Assembly (NCBI GenBank): GCA_002633005.1
Contig: NMRA01000103.1
Location: forward strand, 589,612 to 653,611
DNA length: 64,000 bases
Source: Phoronis australis
Taxonomy: Eukaryota; Phoronida; Phoronidae
Direction of reading: 5' to 3'
Shown piece after piece: positions 10,601-22,600 of the stretch. Position 1 is the stretch's first letter; each line of letters begins with the position of its first letter. Position numbers and translations under genes: made by a program. The notes beneath the pieces are model-generated. The model was not told where the DNA came from. It ran no database searches and worked only from the letters and a program-made list of their open reading frames with translations.

Positions 10601-13600
10601 TTCACTTGAAAAGTGACAAAGACCACAATTCTAAGTTTTAAATGATTTAGTCAGAATTGTGGTCTAGTTATGTTCCACATAACACAACTTTTTCTGAAAG
10701 TCTAATAAATTAAATACCACTCAAGGAAAAACGCTAAGTTTCTGAGAAACTACTCATATCTGCTATGGTTTCCAAGATAATTGCTATCAATAATTAACTA
10801 TGATACGTTTGCAATAATTTGGCCGCTAAAACTTTATTCAGCAATTGGGAATTTAGTGGGAGTCCGAAACCCAAGTTCTATCTTAAGTTTTAAGTCACTT
10901 CTGTGAAAAAGACCAAAGGTGTGCAATGTACAGAAGTTAAGACTTTCTCATCTGCGCCACTCAGGATTCACCCCATGTTCAAGCTAGCAATGAATTGTTA
11001 ATTGAACAACCAGGGCCCCGGAGTCTAATCTCTGTACTCAAAACTCGACTCAAAAATTAATCAATTACAAGACATACTTTTGAGTAAACTTGCATAAGTT
11101 GCACTCGAGTCGTGGGGTGTGACTGATTAAGTTTAACGAGCCTGAGTCTAAGAGATTAAATCCTGAACTTAGGTTTCCGAGTTCGCTCACCGTTTTACTT
11201 ATGTCTAAATAGTCTGGAAGGAGTACAATTGTACATCAGATTTGACAACAAGAGCAATGTCGAGCGGTACTATGCGCCCAACATATCCATCGTAAACAGC
11301 AAAGATAGAAAGGGTGCTAATTTTTTCAAATATTTCTACCAGAGGCAGAGTCAGAGCGACATTACCACCAGGCAGCACTACAGTGATTGGGTCCATCCGA
11401 TAATCATCATTAGTCATGCCTTCTTTTACACAGTCATAATTTATTGAATTTCGTGGTGACCCTTCAGTTCAAAACTGGGTTTGGCAGATAGACATAATCT
11501 TCACTAGAGTGCGCAGCACAAGTTGGAACTTCAGAAAATGACCATAATATGAAAACATCTTCCAAATTTCACAGATTCATTGATGAAGTGGTAGATATTA
11601 GAGCAGGCACAACCCAACTGTAAAATGATCACTAGAGCTGGCACAGCAGTAGACTGTTCTATCCGAAAATCATCATCGGACACGGAATCACGAATAAGTA
11701 CACATTTGTTGTTTCTCAAGGTGATCATTCAAATGGTTTGCTAGATAGCAGAGGAAATGTGAAAAAACTGGCACCACAAAAAGTGTCACAAAGTCAGGAG
11801 GGGGTGAAAGGGTGTTCATTTCATGGTTCACATAAATCCCCGTTTCATAGGTCACAACAGGTTTTTGTTCCAACGACCATTGCTCCCGATGTCTCCCTCA
11901 TCTAGCCCTCTCACCTCGTTGCTGCAATTGTAATTCCAGATGCACAAATTCTAATTTCAAAGTTCACCCGACACTTTAAAAATACAGAAGCATGTTCACA
12001 GAGGGCCTCAAACCATGGTTCAAGGATAACTAGAAAAATTCCAAAACACAGCCATTTCTAAATCCAGAAATCAATCTAGTCCATTGTTAAGTGTCCCGCA
12101 TCACGACTCGCAAACAAATTCATCCACCATGATGAATACATTAAGGTGAACAAGTCTAACTCGATCAACTAAAAAAACACTGGTCAACAAACGTAACTTG
12201 TAATTGCATTTTTAAACTAATTTTTATCGTACTTCTTCAGGGAAAATTCATTCTAAACTTACTCCCATATTGAATTTCAAAAGACAAAAAAATAAAAATA
12301 AAAAAATTTCACTTCACGATATTGAAACGTAATTGTTCTACTCCACACAAAAGGAATTTAGATCAGTGTTCATGAGTGATGACATCACCAATTCTTGTAC
12401 AAATCTAATGACAAAGTACAAGGTGGCGTAAAACAAGCCAAGTTTCTAACGAGCTGCCCTTGCACGAATGACAAAATGCCATTTCGTGAGTCGTCTCCTT
12501 GACAGAACTAAATTTGCTAAATTCCACGAGGACACTTAGGGGAAGAGTAGTAGTCGGATTTGTCTAAAAGTCGTCATCCATCGTCACTTTCATAGATATT
12601 AACGCACCGACCAAATTTCCTGAAGCTTCGGCATGACGTTTAGGAAAAACAGCTGCGGACAGTGGCTGAATGTCCGGACGACTAACAGATGACAGCGAAC
12701 ATTGCACCCACACAAATATATGTGGGCACGATTAAACTAAAATCAAGTATCTACACAGATCATCTGTATTCTGCTGAAAGATAAGACTTTGACACATCAG
12801 AAATGCAAAAATTAAAATTCCATTTAATTAAGGTACAGTATGCCAATATGTATCCACACCTTTAAATGCTTTGATTATTACAATATAAATCTCAATATAA
12901 ATCACAGAGATACCCTAAAGCAGCTCTAATTCAACAAATGCTTTTCAAAGAATTCAACCCCTTTAATGCACCCTTAATAAACAACAGAAAGCTGAAATGC
13001 ATCAACACATTTAGACAATTTAAAGCATTTCTGTAACAAAACTTACTTTCCCTCTGTTTTGGAGACTTTCTTAAGTACTGGTTTCACGCTGAAAGAAACA
13101 ACCATTTGAACATAAAAGTCTTCCTCATACCACGTGTGCCCCAATTCTGCATCTTCACTCCCTCTCGTAAATTCGCTCAAATATTATCACACTGACAGTG
13201 TTTGTTTCCCACAAACAATACTTCAGTTCTAATGAATACATTTCATCCTCATGAACACAAGAACATTAATCACTATCACAGGAAGCATTGTTTCCATGTG
13301 TTTAACATGATGCAGCACGTGCTTGGTGTGATGTATCTAATCTGTCACACCGAGTACTACTGCAGTTCATGTGGAAAGAAATATGTTCGTAAGAAGAGGT
13401 TTGCGAAAGATTGCTAGCAAACTGAACTTATATTGAGCGAAACAATGAGTCAAAAGGGTTCGAGTTAGCAGGCAAACTTCCACGCCAGATATTTGCCAGC
13501 CATTCTTGGAGCACTGTCAGATCACTGGGAAGGAGTGAAACACCATCCTAGTGCCACATACGTAAGTCTTCAGGAACACAACAGGAAACCAAAACAATGC

Positions 13601-16600
13601 CAACAAAAGCTTTCCCCACTCTAGTCTTGATGCCAAAAGATGTCGCTATCTGCTTTTAATTCACCAGTTTACTGGTTTAGGCCCAAACTGCATGTTTGGG
13701 AAGTGTGGAAGTCACCTCCCAAGACTTGTTTGCCGATGGCAAATGTAAAAAAATGATAAAAGAGGTAATCTATTCCTTTAAGGTTACGTAGGACTCTATA
13801 AAAATGGACAATTTTGGCCAACTTCGAAACATCATATCTCAAAATGGCTGATTGGACACTATGCTCCATGCGCTGTTCTCCAGTACGCTGTTAGGGTTTG
13901 TTTTTGAAATGTTCCACCTTTGCACGAAGGTCTATCAAAAAGCAGAATTTTCATAATTTTCATTTAAAAAATCAAAATCAAAGAGCATAGTCATGTGAGC
14001 TGATTAATGGAACATCGGCATAAAGTAAAAAAATCTACGAATTTTCTTCTTTCAGACAATACATATTTTTGCAGAGTTAAATTATATAGTTTTGTAGATA
14101 TTTATTTAAATGTATAGTCAAGTCGATCAGGTACTCCATAATTTTAAGCCATAGTTTCTCCCTACAAGTGCACCTCCAGTGTTTTGCGCGTACAAAACGT
14201 GACCCTAAGTCAGGCCTTGCCAGCACTCACTAATTGTTGACATAATTGATGATTATACTACCAGATGGGTATAGCACCGCTTCTGAACTGATCGCGGATA
14301 ATTTTTCATTTATTCTGCGCAAAAAATCAGCAGAATCTAGCTGTATACTTACAATTTGCCCTTGATGTCATTAACTTTTATTGTTAATTCATTAATCTGA
14401 AATTAAAAAGGACAACGGTGGCTGAACAGTATCACAGAACGAAAACAAATAAATAATGAAAAATGAAACGTACATTTTTACATTAGCACACTACATAAAC
14501 TAAAACTAACAGGTCTGTGTTTCTTAAAACTGCATTTTCTTAGAGTTCAGCAAACAGAAAAGGAAAATTACTTCAGGAATCTGGCTCATAATATTCCAGC
14601 GTAGGACTACATTTTCATTAACGACACTGAATACATCAGCAACTCAACAAAATGCTTTGGAGTTTATTGGGTTTGGCTAACCATAAAATTGCGAATTCAA
14701 AAATGGCCCACAGGCGCATTGCCTGTGACAAATTAAGTTGCCAGCTTAAGGTTATAGGTTAAACAGGAGCATTTGCGATGTTTAGATGTTGCAACTGTAT
14801 AATAGGATTTAGAAGCAGCATCACATTTGTCCATTGCTGAATGGTAGCCAAGTGAGCTAGTAACTCAAGTCATAGACAATGTGTATGTTTCTCATTCTAC
14901 TACCACAAAGATGCAAATGACTCAAAGTGTTACGCAATACACAGAGAAGGTGCGAGATACAGGCACACAGGCAAAAAGCACAACTTTTAAGCTCTGTAAC
15001 TGGGTTTGTATATCCTGCTGCCTGGCCGATCATGAAACTGATCAACAACAGAGCTCCTTTAATAGAAGTGGCACAACGTTTTACTCTGAAATTGGGGATA
15101 ATTTTTCAAGATACTTCTTTAATTCATGGATAAAATTCTTGAAAAACCAGAACTTACACTCGAGGCTTTTTGATTTTGGACCCTTTTATTACCATGATTA
15201 CATACGTATAGAAAAATTACGCACGAGCCCGTACAAATGGTATTTATGCTTTTTTACTCTCGAGGTCTTGCCAAATTCTACAATTTCTAGAAATCAGTTT
15301 GAAAACATGTTCTGACGTTTAAAAAACTCCTGCGGCCATCCATCTCAGAAAAATTACAAGAGATAGTAAGCTGAGCATGGCTTACAACAGAAGTTTATGG
15401 CTTAGCAAACATGTACACCAAGGATAATAAGGTGCTGATAACTTGTCTTGAAAGTCATCTTCAATTATTTTCAATACACAATTTTAGGGCTCAAGTTATG
15501 TGGGACCCTAGAAAAATGTCCACATTTGGCTAACTAAGGAACATTCTCAGAAATGGCCGATTATAGTCACTAAAATTTCCAGGTACTAATTGTTTTATAC
15601 ATTATTCTCCAAAACGCAGTTAGGACTTGTTTTTAAAATGTTCCACTTTTGCATAAGGGCTATCAAAAATATTACTTAAATGATGTTCATGAACAAACTC
15701 TAAAATAGCATAAAACAAAAACAAAAACAAAGTGAGGTTTTAGAAAACTGTAAAAGCATGTTATTGATATTTTGTTTCGATATCATTGTGCCTTTGCTTT
15801 TACGCTACATTTAACTAAAAGACGTGGTCACGTGACCTAAATGGCAGATTTAAATTGTGCAGGCTTTCTACTTTCAGAAAACGTACACTTTTACCGCGTT
15901 AAAACCTACTGTTGGCTAAATGCACATACTCATCCTTATGGTCCCAAAAACCGTGCCAACCCCAATGAATTCAAGAGACAGTTTTCTTGAGATGCTGATT
16001 GTTTCAATGTTGTGTGCTGTTGGGAGAATGTGAAGAGACCAATTTTATGAGCAAAAGTGGCTTAATTCGTTTTTTTTCGTTTTTGATGCTTAATACTGAG
16101 GAACTGCAGTTTTGAATAAAACATGCTTGGTTTTGGGGTGTAATTTTACAAAACTTCAGATGTGAGCTTAAAGTAACCAAAATATGATTCTACAGCTCAC
16201 AAATCGTTTAAGTCAAATATAATACAATCCACAAGGAAAATTATAATCACTGCTGGCCAAGTCTGCGCTAGTGAACTTACGTTAGTAGTCTTGCTCTGTG
16301 TGTAAGTTACGTACGAAATAAATATGGCGTTAACAGCCTACGGATTTTTTCGCCACAGAAAAAAGACAATTCCAATACAGAGCAAACATTGCAAAATTGA
16401 CTCACAGAACAAAGTAGCAAACTTCACTTCAGCATAGCACCCTCTATTGGGCACTACCTCTGATGACATCACAACAATGGTTCAGCGTGGAAACCAGAAT
16501 GCAGTTCGCCATTATTTTCATTCACAGAGATGGTGCAAGTTGCAAAAGAACAATTAGGCAGAAAATGTCGCCTCAACAAGAAGCCAATGGAAATGAGCAT

Positions 16601-19600
16601 GCTTTTAAACAAAAACAGCCAATTTTAAGCTGATTGGGCGGAGGTATCTCCAACAATGCCAGTATGTAAGTGATCCCGGATTTCCAAAACGAGGCTGCTG
16701 TTCAGTGAGTAGAATAAGTACAGGTTACTATAAAGGTAATGCACTTGTAATATAAGGGCAAAATTTTAAACATTTTAACAAGCCAAATTACAAATGTGAC
16801 AAAAATATTCCCATGTATAAACTACCCAAACCACCAATTTTAGATTGCCCAATGTCTTTGTCAAATAAGAATTTGTATGTATTAGTGTCATCAAAATGGT
16901 CATGAAATATCAGTTTGGCAAAATACGCGAGTCCATTGTTAGCAAAAAACACTCAAAACAAACACAGCATGAGTGAAGCAGAAACTTCAGGTAAACGTAG
17001 GGTGAGGAGTGCGTTTGACATTCAAGGTTTCATCACAATCAACCTGCAGTGCTATTTTTTTGTTCTGCAACTCCCAGTCAAGTTTCTGCTCCTCAAGAGA
17101 TGCGTATCGCTGGTACAACTTTTTTACGAGTTTCTCTAGATCAGCTGCAATAAAACAAATCATCAGCAGTCAGTCACGAACACCTTAACTGGTCGGCACA
17201 CAATGCGCCAATAACAAGAACTCAACAATACCTCCACTTCCTGTTTTCTGATTTTCAATTCCCATTCGTATTTTTCCTCTTCAAGTTGGTACATGCGTTT
17301 GTAAAGCTTTTGACAAATCCTCTCCAAGTCAGCTGAAAACAGGGCACAGAATAACGTATTAGTCTAGTAACACAGACCGTGCCCAGGATTCGGACCATGC
17401 TTGACATCGGACGGCACCTAAAACCATACGTTTTACGACTGCCAATTTACTGACTTTCAAGGTGCAATAAGCACATTCACAGGTAAAAATCTCAGTTGTG
17501 TTTGTCGAGCTTTGCCAACATTTTAACGCATAATGTACGCTCGTGAGTAGAGGCACATGCTTTGCGTAAATCAACAATGTCAAATGCACGTTCTTACTTT
17601 GCCAAGCAAGCAAATGATATATTGCCACCAAATGCTTTGCACCACAAAAACAAAATCTTTTGAGCCCGAAAATTCGAATCATAAATTGACAGGGATTGTA
17701 AAACGCATGTATCTCTGAAATAATAAATTATAAGAGTTGCATGAACATCTGCGAGAACACCTCACCTCTAGATCTTGCTTTCCAAGTCTGAGTTCCCATT
17801 CGTACTTATCATCTTCCAGAGCGTACATTCTTTCATACAGTTGAACACACAACTTTTCAAGGGCAACTGAAAATCAAAAAAACCACACCACACGTTGATA
17901 ATCATGCTGGGATACAGCAGTGTTGTTTGCATTTCCCCGGCCATCGATGTGGGTGTGTGTGTTGGCATGCAGTTGAAGTCAACTAAGAGAGTGAGGTAGC
18001 AGACGTCAGCTACAGCTAAAATCAAGAACGGCACGGAAACAAGGCTGGAACTAAATTACTGAAATCACAAAATTTTAACATTCAGTTTATACAGGTTAAG
18101 GAAAACATAGCATGTTAATAATGATTACAGTAAACCACATACAACGAAATGCATACAAGACTATATCTACTGTGGCAATACCACTACATGGTAGAATACG
18201 GAAGACATAAACTCTGATATCTTAAACTAGATCATATGCACAAAGAACAATTTTTAACTTCCTCATTTTCCATTTTCAAACTAACAGCCATCAACTATTA
18301 AAATTAAGCAATTTACACAAACTACTCTAACAATTTAGAATTTTATGAAAATTACTTAATATTTGTTTTTGAAATTCAAAAGAATACAAAACTTCTCACT
18401 TCCACCCGATCTTGTGTACTAAACAGTTGAAGGTTTGCTGTACTTGTCACATGTGATATGGAAGGACTAATCAAGCACGTTAGACTGTTACATTTCAAGT
18501 ACCATGTTCACAAAGTCCATGTATTTCGCAAATCTCAACTAAGTGGTAAAGGCACTGAGACTAAGTAAATTAAGTTAAAGACAATATATGTGTGACACAA
18601 GTCTGTTAAAATTCCCACGTACCAATTTTTACCAAAACAGTTTACAGGGCTTGGAATGACCAATGACAAAAAACGCGGAAACTTTGAAACTTTTACGGCC
18701 CAAATCTTGCCCGATAACCAACCTTGAAATGGTCAGTGTGAACCTTTCCCCACAAAAATCGGGAGGACTAAAAAAAAAAAAAAAACGTTACCACCATCAG
18801 TAGCATGCATCTGCGTCCTTTCAGCTCGCCCGTCCACTCCCAACCCACACATTTTTGGCTGCAGAGCGGTAGTATTTGTCGCCGCGCTTAACAATAACAC
18901 GAGACGCCATTGAATATCTCCCACCACGCTGTCCCAGATGCCCCGGCAATGTTGACAATTTACGTTCCTCCGAAACATAAAGAGCAACTTCCGTTTTTCG
19001 AGGTGAACGTCGTCTGCAACGCCGCGGTAAGAAAGGAATTTGCTGCGGAAATTTTATATCAAATCCGATTTTTTTACGCGGAAATATTATAAAAAAAGCG
19101 GAAAGCACATTTGAAAAAAGCGGAAATCTGCGTTTCCGCGGAAAATTCCAAGCCCTGAGTTTAAGTCAATAAAGAAACCGACTTATAAACTAAGCAATAA
19201 ATACTGCCACTGCTTTGCAGTATTTTGGGAAAAGAATTCACTCTGCTTAGTCTTTTCACAAAATTGCAAACAATCTAAATTTGTGAGTGGCTTACGAGAG
19301 TACGTTACTCCTATGAGAACCCTCGTTTGTATCATTTAGCAACTCAAAAACAGTTAAGATACTCTACGTCAATAAAATTGCACCAATCTGGGACACACTA
19401 CAGGGGCAGATCCAGGAATTTGAGTTGGGGGGGGGCACGGCAGAGTATTGGCCAGGACTGTGCCCGTCAGACATTCGCACTCCCAATCTGCCAAATGGAT
19501 ATTGAGAGAATTTTAGAAGGGCCATGGCCCCGTTGGCCCCTTCTAAATCCACCACTGCACTAGTATGGCCGACAACTGAAATCTAATTCTATCATTTTTT

Positions 19601-22600
19601 CCATTACAGGTATGCAGCTCCAAATTAAATGCTTTTCCATGCTCGAGTTACCATTTTGAAAAATTGTGGGTATTTAATGTTCAAAGTATTCTATGAAAAA
19701 AGGCAATTTGGAAATTAATATTTTCCAAAATTGTTGAGATTTCAGTGTAATGTATCCCAGACTTTGGTGTGTGGTTTTAAATGCCGTTTTGGTCATAAAA
19801 CAGAGGTATGTAAATCACATGTTTACATCACCGCTGATTCATGTAATGCATTGAGGACAGAACCTGAAAAATATTCCTAAGGCAAAATTAACTGCAAATA
19901 AAGAAAAGCAGCGAAAATTTCTCAATACTGAACAATGAAAATATAATTTTTGGAAAGCAACTTCAATACTGTTGCAAAACACATAACTAGGTAAGAATAA
20001 AAAATGTCTGAAATTATAGTATTACTTTCATTAGCAAAATCAGCCAGCCTTAAAAAATAACCTTTACAGAAAAGTTTCAATAAGGCCACAAACACAAACG
20101 ACTGTCCCATAAGAGAGATCCACACAAAACACAACAGATATATGTATGAGTGCATGCTGTCATATTTTACAGGTACACTCGGTTTAGTTCATGAGTATCT
20201 TCAAACTGAAAAAAAGAAATATCAAGGCAAACTGAAAAATGGCGTGCAAAAATGTCACTATGTCAACACACTTGAATGATCATAAGTGAGCAGACACCAA
20301 TGAAAAACAAAATCAATCAATCTATATCAAAATACTGCAAATTTTGTAATACTGATATTGAGAATATTTGGGTAGACTCAGTATCTGAATTCAAAGTACA
20401 CCCAAACATTAAGTATGTCTTCAAATAGTTTTCTTCTAAAAAATTCTCATTTCAAAACATAAAATATCACCCAAATACAAATAAAGAAAATAAAGGTATG
20501 TGCACACAACTGATGTTCACAAGGACAAAGATAAAATCATAATTAATTCATAAGACAACACAAATGAATGAAAACAGCACTTGAACTATGTGCGACAAAA
20601 GCAAATTTTGTCCCTACATAGGTTTCCAAGTTTTGCAAAGATCGCAACTGAATTCAGAAAAACTGGCTGCTGAAACAACATATTTCTAAAAATATTCGAT
20701 TTAATTCAGCAGTATTGATAGATTTATTATCACGATAATTCATTCAAATGAGATGTTATTTTGCCCTGTTTAGCTGGATAAAAAAAGTGGAATGTGGCCT
20801 TGCACAATTCCATAACATGCGCGCACCCAGCCTAAAAAATGGGGAGGGTTCAAATTTAAGAATGTTGACCTTTTACTAAGATTCACAGGGTATGTTTAGA
20901 GCTATGAATTGTGCATTCGCCGAATTTTGGTAGTTCCTGCTCTTTTTGTGGACTTATGTCTCGTTTTTTACTTTTTTTTCGGAGTTTTTGTTTCTCTGAG
21001 GCAGACCTTTTTACACACTTCACTAATTGGGGGCTCATTTGAACCCCAGAGCCCCCACCCCCCTCCCTGGGTGCGCGCATGCATAAATCAGTCTCATAAT
21101 ATTCCTTAATGTGATAGGATTCTATTTCCAAGAAGACTACTGAAACTATCTGAGACTCAAGGAAATGCTTCAGAGTTTATTGGGGTTGTGGCAATTTCGA
21201 AAATGACAAATGTAGGTATTGCCTATGTGTTCTTGTTGGTATCAAAATTACATTCCTATCACAGTAAGGAACATTAATGAAACCAATTTTACGAGAGCAA
21301 AGAGCTAAAGTATTTAATTTGATTTTTATTTTTAGCCAGATAAACAGGGCAAAATGCAGCTTTAAAAATTAACAAAATGATCCCTGGAATTATAATTAAA
21401 ATAAACTTACACATTGAACATACTGTCAAAGGCTGTCATGGTAATGACTCGAGCACTACCTAAAGGTGCAAGGACAGTCCACAGATACGTCCTGTGCTGA
21501 AGTGTTAAACTGGCTCAGCAAGATGAGAGGTAAAATACAATTCCAGGGATCAGCAGTATAAGTTTTCAGGGAAGGACAGTATCATTTGATATCACTATTC
21601 ACTCAAAACGTAACAACGTGTATGTAAATAGAGGGTGCATGCAAACACTAATACAATGCAGAACATGCTTCTTAGTTGTAAATCTAAAATAGAGATTTAA
21701 CATGAAAAATACGACGATTGTAATCCATCCACGAGGGTATTTGGAAATTTGTGGACAAGAATGTGCCACTTTAAATTAGCAACATCGTTATTGTAGGTTA
21801 ATCCTGTAGTAGTCGCCCAGTGTTAACGGACACATGCCGGCAAATACTCATTCCTTTTAATTTCCCAACCTCGCTTTCAAATGCACATGTCCACCTTTTA
21901 TTTATATAGTCAGGACTTTTAGTTTTCTTAAAGTGGCATGTCAATGCTAATTTCAGCTCCAAAGAAATCAATTTGCTTGCCTGCTACTAACAAATAACAT
22001 AATGTTTCTATTTCGTAATTTATATTTTACCTAACTCTTTCACTTGGAATGGTTTGTATACATAAATGGAAGTCCTTGGTTGTCTAGTTGCAATGAATGT
22101 ATGGTTATATAACTGTCCACTGACTACTCAAAAACACCCAATGTCATAACTTGACTTTTTGAGTTCCTCAGTTTTTACCCCTCAACAATAACCTGGATAA
22201 ATAATGGAATAAAAAATTTACCCGTCTTTCCAAGTCTTCAGCAATTAAGAGTGAAGCGATACGATAAGTTCTCTAGAACTCAAGAATCTTTACCCTGTCA
22301 TATATGTTGCACGAAATACACCCAACACCTCGTTATAAAACTTCTCTCAAAAGATGGCAGCACGTCCCCATGGACCTTCTCCCTAGAAATCCATGCACAA
22401 GAATGTGCACTGGGTAAATGTTGCCGATTTGAACATTAATTTTACACTTAATTCTGCAATTTTGTGTCAGCATGCACCCCCTACCTGCTCCGAGTCCATC
22501 GACTGTGATTGGTTCGACCAGTGAACGGATGTGGGCTTCCTTCTCTTCGGCTTTTCGTAAAGCTTCTTGTTTCAACTCGGCCGCGGCTCTTTCCATAATA

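Larger units (their letters stand above)
10415..14352 (-). other. TnI introns 14 and 15
   Basis: Two introns flanking the small exon 15. Contain an 13-bp-arm hairpin (10620-10665), two dispersed repeat copies (12055-12260 and 12560-12735) and another at 13781-13975. Nothing else seen. Confidence 0.65.
17867..22484 (-). other. intron between exons 12b and 13a
   Basis: About 4.6 kb. Holds three inverted-repeat elements (18645-19157, 19401-19557, 20816-21081) and, close to exon 13a, a CA/TG-rich stretch and a TGCATG site. No coding exon was recognised. Confidence 0.7.

Noticed and set aside
14881-15315. 144-codon + strand ORF in the intron after exon 13c
   Set aside because: No domain or family resemblance; antisense to TnI and without flanking splice logic.
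18733-19108. Overlapping ORFs inside the 513-bp inverted-repeat element
   Set aside because: No transposase motif; several frames are open because of base composition.
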